NCBI GenBank assembly: GCA_039808645.1
Contig: JBDHTL010000157.1
Coordinates: 1-7,764, forward strand
Reading direction: 5' to 3'
Source: JAJXWB01 sp039808645
GTDB taxonomy: Bacteria > Pseudomonadota > Alphaproteobacteria > Rhizobiales > Beijerinckiaceae
Length of the DNA: 7,764 nucleotides
Shown here piece by piece: positions 1 to 6,161 of this stretch. Numbering within the stretch: the stretch's first letter is position 1; each line of letters begins with the position of its first letter. Under the pieces are notes generated by a model. The model searched no databases. It was not told the DNA's origin and saw nothing but the letters and a program-made list of their open reading frames with translations. Made by a program: the position numbers and the translations under genes.

Positions 1-483
1 GTTTCGGTATGCGAGGGCGACAGCGACGACGGGTTCGCACTGGCCTCCGCCCGCGCCCTGGCGCGACGCGGCCGCGCGATCCTGGTCGCGCTCGACGGCG
101 CCGCGCGCATGCCGCAGGCGAACGGGCCGGGCCTCGCCGAACTGCTTACCGGACGCGCCAGCTTCGACGAGACGATCCATCGCGACCAGATTTCGCGCCT
201 GCATGTGCTCGGCGCCGGCCAGGGCGCGCGCGGCGGCGCCGATGCGCTGCTGTCCGCGCTCGACGCGCTGATGGAGGCCTATGATTTCGTCCTCGTCGCC
301 GGATCGTCGGCGCTCGACGTCGACGACGCCTATGCGCTGTCGCAGCTCGCCAAGTCCTGCGCGGTCTACGCGGGCGACGCCTATTCGGCGGCGACGCTCG
401 CCGACGCGCTCGAGAAGCACGGGCTGCCGCGCCCGATGATCGTGGGCGTGGAGGACGCGCGCCTCGGCCAGAGCGCCGCGTGA
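1..483 (+). CDS. C-terminal end of a Wzz/ExoP/BY-kinase-like polysaccharide transport protein (5' truncated by window edge)
   Basis: The reading frame is open from base 1 and stops with TGA at 481-483, so 160 residues of the C-terminus are visible. The fold order matches the cytoplasmic ATPase domain of tyrosine autokinases and ExoP/Wzz chain-length proteins: a strand plus helix (ALARRGRAILVALDG, the Walker A' position), a GLAELLTGRASFDETIHRD segment typical of the family, LHVLGAG, then YDFVLVAGSS at the Walker B position. Such proteins control chain length and export of exopolysaccharide at the inner membrane. Two features are odd. The expected P-loop (GxxGxGKS/T) is replaced by GDSDDGFA without Lys, and the Walker B Asp is replaced by Ala. 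The C-terminus has no tyrosine cluster. I infer a non-catalytic ATPase-like domain. The family assignment rests on pattern resemblance, and the upstream Wzz and membrane part lies outside the window. The following acyltransferase and deacetylase genes fit a polysaccharide locus. Confidence 0.7.
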   Translation, partial: VSVCEGDSDDGFALASARALARRGRAILVALDGAARMPQANGPGLAELLTGRASFDETIHRDQISRLHVLGAGQGARGGADALLSALDALMEAYDFVLVAGSSALDVDDAYALSQLAKSCAVYAGDAYSAATLADALEKHGLPRPMIVGVEDARLGQSAA

Positions 484-665
484 ATCTTCGCGCGACGATT
501 CCGAGTTCCGCTGTAACTTATTGAAACAAAATCGTTCTTCGTCGTTACGGACGTAGCCCGTCGCCGGCTTCGCCTGCGAACGAAGCGCCGTCCCGGATGA
601 CGGGCGGAGCGCCTTGCGCGGACGATCGGATCATGCTGTCGGGACGAGGCGCCGACGTTCCGCCG
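484..665. other. convergent intergenic region with a nested palindrome
   Basis: This 182-base stretch separates two converging stop codons. It begins with a relatively AT-rich patch (about 510-540), followed by a nested inverted repeat at 556-605 (listed separately). I see no convincing coding sequence: the long plus-strand frames that start here run antisense to the acyltransferase gene. The region most likely serves to end transcription from both sides. Confidence 0.5.
556..605. repeat. nested inverted repeat, possible bidirectional terminator or REP-like element
   Basis: The outer arms GCCCGTC (556-562) and GACGGGC (599-605) are perfectly complementary. Inside them lies a second perfect pair, GCTTCG (567-572) and CGAAGC (581-586), with an 8-base loop. 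No T-run follows on either strand, so it is not a canonical intrinsic terminator. The core GTCCCGGATGACGGG has the look of dispersed palindromes common between genes in alphaproteobacteria, but copy number cannot be judged from one window. Confidence 0.45.
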
Positions 666-1859
666 TCACGCCGGACCGGCGCGCATCTGCTCGACGAAAG
701 ACAGCGCCCAGGGCGTCCTCTTCACCCAGCGCTTGGCGGCAAGCCGGCCGCGCTCGACAGGCGCCCAGGCGGCGCCGAGGCGCGTGCAGGGCAGAACCAG
801 ATCGGCCAGCGCGATCTCTTCGTCGCAGATCGCGTTCTTGTAGCGCGACTCGCCGATGCCGAGATCGAAGCGCAGGAAATCGCGGGCGCCGAGGTCGCGG
901 ATGATGTGGCGCAGCAGCAGTTCCGCCGGGCTCGAGCGCGCGACGACCGGATCGACGTTGAAGGAATTGATCAGGCCGTGCCAGGCGCGGCCGCGCGGCA
1001 TGCCGCCGTAGGTCGCGACGATCCGGTCGCCGACGCTCAGCGCATAGAATTCCAGCGCCACCGGCCCGCCACAGCGCCCGCTCGACATTGCGTCGAGAAA
1101 GGCGCGCACGGCGGCATGGGCGAAACCGGGATCGCGGTTCTTCCGGCTGAAGCGCAGGGTCTTCTGATCGACGAAGGCTTCGAGGATCGTGTGCGCGCGC
1201 TCGACGTCGGTTGCGCGCTCGTAGGTCAGCGGGCCGATTTCCCCGAGCTTGCGCTCCTTGGCGCGCAGCTTCTTGCGGGTGGACGACGAATCCACGCGCT
1301 TGAGGAAGGCTTCGGCGTCATGCCCGATCGTCGCGCCATAGGCGGAGCTGGGGCTCGCTTGCCCGCCGAGCGCCGCGAAGGGATTGGGCGCGCCGGCCCA
1401 TTCGCGCGGCTGGTTCAGGAAGACGAAACAATCGATCGCCGCCGCCGACGCGTGCGCCGCGCTCAGCAGGAGCTGGCGCGCGCCGTCGGGCGAGAGCGAA
1501 AAGCCGGGCCGCGTCAGCGGCAGGTTGAGGTTGGAGTGCTTGCCGCCGGCATACATGGCGATGCGGGCAGGGCCGCGGCGCAGGATCGCGAGCGGCAACA
1601 CGACGGCGGCCCGCTCCTGCGTGTCGTAGCCGACGACGACGAGCGGCGACGCGCCTGACTTCTGCGCCAGGTGCTCGTACCAGGGCAGGACGAAGCCGAG
1701 CGTCTGATAGGCGGTTCCCGTCGCGAAGCTCTCGACTTCGCGCCAGGCGCGCAGCGCCGGCCAGGGGCGTTCGAAAGTCTCGACGCGCGCGAGGCCCGCC
1801 GGCGCGTCGTCGGCGCGCAAAGCCCTGCTGTCGTCGACGGCTGCTGCGTAAGCGCTCAT
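666..1859 (-). CDS. CelD/BcsL-type GNAT (FemAB-like) acyltransferase
   Basis: This 397-residue protein resembles the Acetyltransf_6/CelD family found in exopolysaccharide and cellulose clusters, which are presumed to acylate sugar units or their precursors. It has no signal peptide or membrane helix, so it should be cytoplasmic. The recognisable GNAT-like half spans about residues 185-345: a basic SSTRKKLRAKERKL helix (191-205), ILEAFVDQKTLRF (225-237), ALEFYALSVGDRIVATYGG (268-286), HGLINSF (294-300), SPAELLLRHII (310-320) and FLRFDLGIGESRYK (328-341). The N-terminal half carries the degenerate first GNAT repeat usual in FemAB-like proteins. The start ATG at 1859-1857 is chosen because AAAGGTGG lies 5 bases upstream (1872-1865). 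The frame stays open for 349 more codons upstream, but that stretch is antisense to the deacetylase gene and not protein-like. It is divergent from the deacetylase, which supports a shared polysaccharide-modification role. The donor and acceptor are unknown. Confidence 0.8.
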   Translation of the reverse strand: MSAYAAAVDDSRALRADDAPAGLARVETFERPWPALRAWREVESFATGTAYQTLGFVLPWYEHLAQKSGASPLVVVGYDTQERAAVVLPLAILRRGPARIAMYAGGKHSNLNLPLTRPGFSLSPDGARQLLLSAAHASAAAIDCFVFLNQPREWAGAPNPFAALGGQASPSSAYGATIGHDAEAFLKRVDSSSTRKKLRAKERKLGEIGPLTYERATDVERAHTILEAFVDQKTLRFSRKNRDPGFAHAAVRAFLDAMSSGRCGGPVALEFYALSVGDRIVATYGGMPRGRAWHGLINSFNVDPVVARSSPAELLLRHIIRDLGARDFLRFDLGIGESRYKNAICDEEIALADLVLPCTRLGAAWAPVERGRLAAKRWVKRTPWALSFVEQMRAGPA

Positions 1860-1864
1860 CAAAT

Positions 1865-1872
1865 CCACCTTT
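1865..1872 (-). promoter_or_regulatory. ribosome binding site of the acyltransferase gene
   Basis: Read on the minus strand, this is AAAGGTGG, 5 bases before ATG 1859. It decides the start in a frame that is open far upstream. Confidence 0.65.
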
Positions 1873-1895
1873 GTGGCGGACGCTAGCAACAAATG

Positions 1896-1912
1896 GTCAA
1901 GGAGAACTTGAC
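1896..1912. promoter_or_regulatory. perfect dyad GTCAAG-N5-CTTGAC in the divergent leader
   Basis: The two 6-base arms (1896-1901 and 1907-1912) are perfect inverted repeats around a 5-base centre, in the 75 bases between two divergent starts. The shape (17 bases, two half sites) suits a dimeric repressor or activator. The alternative is an RNA hairpin in the deacetylase leader that would bury an AAGGAG ribosome-binding-like sequence (1899-1904). No matched -10 box was found near the TTGAC arms, so an operator or hairpin reading is inferred, not shown. Confidence 0.35.
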
Positions 1913-1934
1913 ATGGTGGAACGTGGAGGTCCGC

Positions 1935-2990
1935 ATGGGCATCAAGCGCGACGCGATCGATCTGGGGTTCCGCATGTTCGGCGCGACCGGCCTGCACCGG
2001 CTGGCGGCGCGCTATACGCGTGGCCTCGGCGCCATCCTGATGTTCCACCGCGTTCGGGCGGCCGCGGGCGACGCATTCGCGCCCAACGCCGGGCTTGAGA
2101 TCGCGCCGGCGTTCCTCGATCAATTGCTGACGCGGCTGAAAGCGCAGGGCTATGCGATCGTCGCGCTGGACGAGGCGGTCGCGCGCATCCGCGCCGGCGC
2201 GGCCGACGGTCCGCCCTTCGTGGCGCTGACTTTCGACGACGGCTATCGCGACACGGCCGACGTGGCTCTGCCGATCCTCGAGAAGCATGCGGCGCCGTTC
2301 ACGGTCTTCGTCACAACGGGCTTTGCCGACCGCACCGCGCGCATGTGGTGGGTGGAGATGGAGGAGGCGATCGCCGCGCTGCCCTATGTGCGGATCGAGG
2401 CGGCGGGTCGGCTGTTCGATCTTCCGGCCGCGACGGCGGACGAAAAGCAGGCGGCCTTCGAGGCGCTCTACTGGCCGCTGCGGGCCGGCGAGGAGGCCGA
2501 ACTGCTGCGGGTCTCCGGCGCGCTCGCGGACGAGGCCGGCGTCGAGCGCGCCGATCTCGTGGACGAACTCTGCCTCAACTGGCGCGGCTTGCGGAAGCTG
2601 AGCGGGCATCCGCTGGTCACGATCGGCGCGCATACGCTCACCCATCCGATGCTCGCCAAGCACCCGGACGATTTCGCGCGCCGCGAGATATGCGAGAGCA
2701 AGGCGATCATCGAGCGCGAGATCGGGCGGGAGGTGAAGCATCTCGCCTATCCCGTCGGCGATCCAGGCTCGGCGGGGGCGCGCGAATTCGTGCTGGCGCG
2801 GCAGGCGGCGTTCGAGAGCGCGGTGACGACGCGGCCGGGCATGATCTTTCCCGAACATGCGGGATATATGACCACGCTGCCGCGCCTGTCGGTGAACGGA
2901 CATCACCAGTCGCTGGCGACGCTCGACATATTGCTGTCGGGCGCGCCGTTCATGCTGTGGAACCGGGGGCGCAAATTGTCGGTGGCGTGA
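1935..2990 (+). CDS. NodB-family polysaccharide deacetylase
   Basis: This is a 351-residue carbohydrate esterase family 4 (NodB homology) protein, a metal-dependent N- or O-deacetylase of polysaccharides. The diagnostic motifs are in order: LMFHRV (35-40), the catalytic and metal motif TFDDG (99-103, Asp101 as base and Asp102 as ligand), PFTVFVTTGF (121-130), HTLTH with both metal-binding histidines (233-237), AYP (271-273) and LPRL (315-318). A helical insertion of about 90 residues lies between motif 1 and motif 2, as in longer members of the family. No signal peptide or clear membrane helix is visible, so a cytoplasmic or peripheral location is possible. ATG 1935 is preferred because GGAGG (1925-1929) sits 5 bases upstream; the in-frame ATG 1893 would add 14 residues but has no good ribosome site. 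It sits divergent from the acyltransferase, which suggests the two tailor the same polymer. The substrate is unknown. Confidence 0.88.
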   Translation: MGIKRDAIDLGFRMFGATGLHRLAARYTRGLGAILMFHRVRAAAGDAFAPNAGLEIAPAFLDQLLTRLKAQGYAIVALDEAVARIRAGAADGPPFVALTFDDGYRDTADVALPILEKHAAPFTVFVTTGFADRTARMWWVEMEEAIAALPYVRIEAAGRLFDLPAATADEKQAAFEALYWPLRAGEEAELLRVSGALADEAGVERADLVDELCLNWRGLRKLSGHPLVTIGAHTLTHPMLAKHPDDFARREICESKAIIEREIGREVKHLAYPVGDPGSAGAREFVLARQAAFESAVTTRPGMIFPEHAGYMTTLPRLSVNGHHQSLATLDILLSGAPFMLWNRGRKLSVA

Positions 2991-3014
2991 GCGGACGCGC
3001 GGCGCGCGTGCTTT

Positions 3015-3033
3015 CCGACCGGCGGCGAGTCGG
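3015..3033. terminator. short hairpin between convergent genes
   Basis: CCGAC (3015-3019) pairs with GTCGG (3029-3033) across a 9-base loop, in the 43 bases between the deacetylase stop and the dacB stop. The stem is only 5 bp and neither strand has a strong T-run, so terminator function is weakly supported. Confidence 0.25.
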
Positions 3034-4215
3034 CTACAGCGCCGCCTGGATCGCCTGCATCAGCCGGAAGCGAAGCGCGCTGTTGTTGCTCTCGAGCGAT
3101 ATCACGAAACGCACCCTGCCGTGCTTCGACGTGTCGGCGTAGCCCGCCAGCGTGCGTACGCCGTCGAGGGTGCCTGTCTTGTACGCGGCGCCCTTGCTGC
3201 GCTTGAGCAGGTCGGCGTGGGGCGCCAACAGGCCGAGCGTCTTGGCCAGGCCGCGCGCGGTGAAGCGGTTGTTGCGACTGATGCCCGAGCCCTCTTCGAG
3301 TTGGATGGAATCCGCCAGGCCATGCGCGGCGAGCATCTCGTTTGCAACCTCCAGCGACTTGTCGAGGCCGACTGGCGCGCCGAGACGCTGCGCGCCGATC
3401 TCCAGGAACACCTGGTTGGCGATGTAGTTGTTCGACCCGATCAGCAGCTGGCGAAGAACTGCGGAGAGCGGGCGCGACTGCCGGTGCGTGTAGACCGGCG
3501 CGAGGCCCGCCGGGACGGGCCCTGTCGTGATCTTGCCCTTCAAACTGCCGCCGGCCTTCTCGACGAAAGCCGCGAGCAGTTCGCCGGCATATTGCAGGCT
3601 CAGCGCGGGATCCTGCGCCAGGCTGATGCGGTCGCGGCCCTTGGGCCCGCGCTTGCGGAACTGATCGATCGCCAGCGGCGTGATCGGGGTCTGCTTCTCG
3701 GCGGAGCGGATGGTCGCGCCCTGGCGCACGGCGTGGATCGTGTTGAAATTCACCGCGAGAGCGGAATTCAGCGCGTCATAGGATTCCGCCGTATCCTCAA
3801 TGCCGGGAATGCGCAGGCTGGCGGGATAATAGCTTGCGTCGAGCACGATTCCGGTCAGCGGCGCCGCGCCGATCGCCGAGACCAGCTCCTTGGCGAGCAG
3901 CGCCAGCTCTTCGGAGACAAGGAAGGGGTCGCCGCCGCCGCGCACGTACAATGTCCTCTTGTCGTCGAGGTAGAAACGGGTCTCGAACCGATAATCCTTG
4001 CCGAGCGCCTCGAGCGACAGCCAGGCGGTCACGAGCTTGGCGACGGAGGCGGGAACGAAGGGCTTGTCCGCATTCTGCGCGACCAGCTCATTGCCTTCCG
4101 CGTCGATCACGAACACCAGCGCCTCCGGCGCCAGCGCCGCCACCTTCTCCTTGACGCCGGCAAGGGCGTGGGCCGGCAGCAGGAGCAGTGCGACAAAGAG
4201 CAGGGCTGACCACAT
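3034..4215 (-). CDS. dacB: D-alanyl-D-alanine carboxypeptidase/endopeptidase, PBP4 type (peptidase family S13)
   Basis: This 393-residue periplasmic penicillin-binding protein trims or cleaves D-Ala-containing peptide bridges of peptidoglycan. A signal peptide occupies residues 1-19 (hydrophobic SALLFVALLLL, then AHALA before the likely cleavage). All three active-site motifs are present: SxxK as S57-V-A-K60 with the nucleophile Ser57, SxN as S261-N-N263, and KTG at 346-348. The family signature EGSGISRNNR (308-317) precedes the KTG box. The Ser-to-SxN interval is about 200 residues, shorter than in the enteric PBP4, so the extra domains inserted there are reduced. ATG 4215 is chosen because it puts the signal peptide at the N-terminus; an in-frame GTG at 4227 would add four residues. 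Neither has a strong Shine-Dalgarno. A sigma-70-like promoter lies about 60-87 bases upstream, so it is probably transcribed on its own, although it follows DUF2842 on the same strand. Confidence 0.9.
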   Translation of the reverse strand: MWSALLFVALLLLPAHALAGVKEKVAALAPEALVFVIDAEGNELVAQNADKPFVPASVAKLVTAWLSLEALGKDYRFETRFYLDDKRTLYVRGGGDPFLVSEELALLAKELVSAIGAAPLTGIVLDASYYPASLRIPGIEDTAESYDALNSALAVNFNTIHAVRQGATIRSAEKQTPITPLAIDQFRKRGPKGRDRISLAQDPALSLQYAGELLAAFVEKAGGSLKGKITTGPVPAGLAPVYTHRQSRPLSAVLRQLLIGSNNYIANQVFLEIGAQRLGAPVGLDKSLEVANEMLAAHGLADSIQLEEGSGISRNNRFTARGLAKTLGLLAPHADLLKRSKGAAYKTGTLDGVRTLAGYADTSKHGRVRFVISLESNNSALRFRLMQAIQAAL

Positions 4216-4274
4216 GGCGATGTCCACTCGCGGCCGGTTCGACGTCGCGCGAGCGAAGTCCCGCGCGCGCCCCC

Positions 4275-4302
4275 ATTATTGTGGCTCAACCCGACTGGTC
4301 AA
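4275..4302 (-). promoter_or_regulatory. sigma-70-like promoter of dacB
   Basis: On the minus strand, TTGACC (4302-4297, five of six matches to the -35 consensus) is followed after 16 bases by AATAAT (4280-4275, five of six matches to the -10 consensus). Transcription would start near 4268, giving a leader of about 50 bases before ATG 4215. AT-rich hexamers are rare in this GC-rich window, which strengthens the match. Confidence 0.5.
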
Positions 4303-4386
4303 AGCCGGCCGATTTCACGGGCGCGGCGGCAAGTCGAACGGTTCGCGGCACGATCGGACGCCCGCGTCGAGCCGGCAGCGAAAACA

Positions 4387-4596
4387 TCACCGGTCTTCCC
4401 GCGCCATCCATTTGACGAGCGGCAGCAGCGGCACGATCCAGACGAGGCCGAGAACCGCGTAGAGCAGGGGCTGCAGGTAGGGCGAGGCCTCCTGCAGCGG
4501 ACGCGATTGCGCCAGCGCCATCGCGATCAGCGCGTAGAAGATCACGTAGACGACGAGGAACAGCGCGCCGATCAGCTTGCGGATGCGCATGGACAT
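4387..4596 (-). CDS. DUF2842 small inner-membrane protein
   Basis: This 69-residue protein resembles the alphaproteobacterial DUF2842 family. It has a basic N-terminus (MSMRIRKLIG), a first membrane helix at about 8-29, a short polar loop (QSRPLQEASPYLQ, 30-42), a second helix at about 43-62, and the conserved-looking tail PLLPLVKWMAREDR. The function of the family is not known to me. The start at 4596 lies 4 bases after the panD stop, so the two are probably one transcript with coupled translation; the upstream ribosome site is weak (GTGGA). An internal ATG at 4590 would drop two residues. Confidence 0.8.
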   Translation of the reverse strand: MSMRIRKLIGALFLVVYVIFYALIAMALAQSRPLQEASPYLQPLLYAVLGLVWIVPLLPLVKWMAREDR

Positions 4597-4600
4597 GGGA

Positions 4601-4969
4601 TCAATCCACGATCATGTGAGGCTCTTCGGCCAGCCAGCGCACGAAACGGTTCTCGGCGTTCACGAGGATGACCTTGGGCTTAATCGGCCTGTCGACCAGT
4701 TCGAAGCCCATGACGATGATCTGCTCGCCGGCGCCGATCAGATGGGCGGCCGCGCCGTTCATGCACATGTCGCCCGAGCCGCGCGCGCCGGCGATGACGT
4801 AGGTCTCCAGCCGCGAGCCGGACGTATTGGAGACGACGAGCACCTTCTCGCCGGGCCACAGGCCGACCCGATCGAGGAGGTCCTCGTCGATCGTGATCGA
4901 GCCGACATAATGCAGATTGGCCTCGGTGACCGTCGCATTATGGATTTTGGAACGCATAACCCAGCGCAT
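4601..4969 (-). CDS. panD: aspartate 1-decarboxylase (pyruvoyl enzyme)
   Basis: PanD converts L-aspartate to beta-alanine and CO2 in the cytoplasm, feeding pantothenate and CoA synthesis. The 122-residue length is typical. The proenzyme cuts itself at a Gly-Ser bond so that the Ser becomes the pyruvoyl cofactor: here YVGS, with Gly23-Ser24. Other expected residues are visible: Lys8 near the N-terminus, Arg53 and the Thr56-Tyr57 pair (RLETY), and the NGAAAH motif (71-76). No residue needed for catalysis appears to be missing. The start ATG 4969 is supported by GGAGG on the minus strand (4982-4978), 8 bases upstream; an internal ATG at 4957 would remove MRWV. panD stands apart from panB and panC, which are not in this window, and is followed immediately by DUF2842. 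It is divergent from ctaA with 92 bases between starts. Confidence 0.93.
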   Translation of the reverse strand: MRWVMRSKIHNATVTEANLHYVGSITIDEDLLDRVGLWPGEKVLVVSNTSGSRLETYVIAGARGSGDMCMNGAAAHLIGAGEQIIVMGFELVDRPIKPKVILVNAENRFVRWLAEEPHMIVD

Positions 4970-5010
4970 CCGGCCAGCCTCCGCGGCGATGGACGCCGCT
5001 TTCGGCAGGC

Positions 5011-5039
5011 GTTATCAATCGCCCGCCGCCCGAAGGCAA
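5011..5039 (-). promoter_or_regulatory. possible sigma-70-like promoter of panD-DUF2842
   Basis: On the minus strand, TTGCCT (5039-5034) is separated by 17 bases from GATAAC (5016-5011). Each matches four of six consensus positions and the spacing is ideal. The predicted start near 5004 leaves a leader of about 35 bases with the GGAGG site. The call is tentative because both hexamers are imperfect. Confidence 0.35.
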
Positions 5040-5061
5040 GCGCGAGCCCGAGACGAAGGCC

Positions 5062-6132
5062 ATGACCGACTGGATCAATTTTCCCGCAGCGACATCAGGC
5101 GCGGGCCGCGCTTTCGCCGCGCCGGATCGCGCGGGCGTCGAGCGCTGGCTGTGGGCCGTCGCCGCTCTGGTCTTCGCCATGGTGGTGGTCGGCGGCGCGA
5201 CGCGGCTGACCGAATCCGGCCTGTCGATCACCGAATGGAAGCCGGTGACGGGCGTGATCCCGCCGCTCACCCATGCCGAATGGCTCGAGGCCTTCGACAA
5301 GTACAAGCAGATTCCGCAGTATAGGGAACTGTTCCCGGACATGGACCTGGGGCGGTTCCAGACGATCTATTTCTGGGAATGGAGCCATCGCCTGCTCGGC
5401 CGCCTCATCGGCCTCGTGTTCGGGCTGGGCTTTCTCTTCTACTGGGCGCGCGGCGCGCTCGACGGTCGTCTCAAGGCGCAGTTGGCGGCTGTGTTCGCGC
5501 TCGGCGCGCTGCAGGGCGCGGTCGGCTGGTGGATGGTGGCGTCGGGCCTCGTCAACCGTGTCGAGGTCGCGCAGGAACGTCTCGCGATCCATCTCCTGCT
5601 GGCCTGCCTGACCTTCGCCGCGCTCGCCTGGATCGCGGGCGGGCTGCGCGCGCCGATCCGCGCGGAGCAGGCGTCGGGAACCGCCAAATTCCTCGGTATC
5701 GTCCTGGCGCTCGCCACGCTCGTGCAGATCTTCCTGGGCGCGCTGGTCGCGGGGCTGCGCGCGGGCCTTACCTACAACACCTGGCCGTTGATGGACGGAC
5801 GCTTCGTGCCGCCGGCCGAGCATCTGCTCAAGCTCGATCCCTGGTGGCTCAATCTCCTCGACAATGTCACGACCGTGCAGTTCCAGCACCGCATGGCGGC
5901 CTATGCGCTGCTCGCGCTGGCGCTCGTCAACGCGCTGGCGGCGCGCGAGACCGGCGTCTCGCGGCGCGGCTGGGCGATCGTCGCGACCGTGCTCGTTCAG
6001 GTCGGGCTCGGCATAGCGACGCTGATCTACAACGTCCCGCTGCTGACCGCGCTGGCGCATCAGGCGGTCGCGATGATCGTGCTCGGCATGACGATCGCCA
6101 ATCTTCGCGCGGAATATCCGGCGAAGGCGTAA
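5062..6132 (+). CDS. ctaA: heme A synthase, COX15 type
   Basis: This 356-residue inner-membrane enzyme oxidises the C8 methyl group of heme O to the formyl group of heme A, the cofactor of aa3-type cytochrome oxidases. It belongs to the long, mitochondrial-like COX15 group common in alphaproteobacteria. About eight membrane helices are visible (near 29-46, 111-128, 138-157, 174-193, 210-230, 277-296, 303-321 and 330-347), in two similar four-helix halves. The four heme-ligand histidines are present: His109 (EWSHRLLGR), His177 (AIHLLL), His276 (QFQHRMAAY) and His333 (LAHQAV). Further family signatures are GGATRLTESGLSITEWKPVTG (split over 44-64) and GLTYNTWPLMDG (235-246). The start ATG 5062 has GAAGG only 2 bases upstream, which is short, but no better start lies nearby. 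Its partner ctaB (heme O synthase) is not in the window. It ends against a convergent hairpin. Confidence 0.95.
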   Translation: MTDWINFPAATSGAGRAFAAPDRAGVERWLWAVAALVFAMVVVGGATRLTESGLSITEWKPVTGVIPPLTHAEWLEAFDKYKQIPQYRELFPDMDLGRFQTIYFWEWSHRLLGRLIGLVFGLGFLFYWARGALDGRLKAQLAAVFALGALQGAVGWWMVASGLVNRVEVAQERLAIHLLLACLTFAALAWIAGGLRAPIRAEQASGTAKFLGIVLALATLVQIFLGALVAGLRAGLTYNTWPLMDGRFVPPAEHLLKLDPWWLNLLDNVTTVQFQHRMAAYALLALALVNALAARETGVSRRGWAIVATVLVQVGLGIATLIYNVPLLTALAHQAVAMIVLGMTIANLRAEYPAKA

Positions 6133-6161
6133 GGGACGCGGGCCTGACGGCTCGCGGTCCC
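6133..6161. terminator. bidirectional hairpin between ctaA and the DUF333 gene
   Basis: GGGACGCG (6133-6140) pairs with CGCGGTCCC (6153-6161) with one bulged base, and an inner GCC/GGC pair (6142-6144 and 6149-6151) closes a TGAC loop. The hairpin fills exactly the 29 bases between the ctaA stop and the opposing DUF333 stop. There is no long T-run, as is usual in high-GC genomes. Position and stability make a shared terminator likely. Confidence 0.55.

Noticed and set aside
597..1658. Long plus-strand open frame opposite the acyltransferase
   Set aside because: Composition (Arg, Ala, Gly and Gln rich, no hydrophobic core pattern) is that of a GC-rich antisense shadow, and the opposite strand holds a recognisable gene.
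1908..1913. Perfect TTGACA (-35-like) hexamer on the plus strand before the deacetylase
   Set aside because: No -10-like hexamer lies 15-19 bases downstream; that position falls on the start codon itself. The hexamer is better explained as an arm of the dyad.
1860..2906. A 349-codon in-frame upstream extension of the acyltransferase on the minus strand
   Set aside because: It is fully antisense to the motif-bearing deacetylase, is rich in Arg, Ala and Gly without any family pattern, and the true start has a good ribosome site at 1865-1872.
3121..4209. Long plus-strand open frame opposite dacB
   Set aside because: It is a shadow of the PBP4 gene, whose signal peptide and three catalytic motifs are clear on the minus strand.
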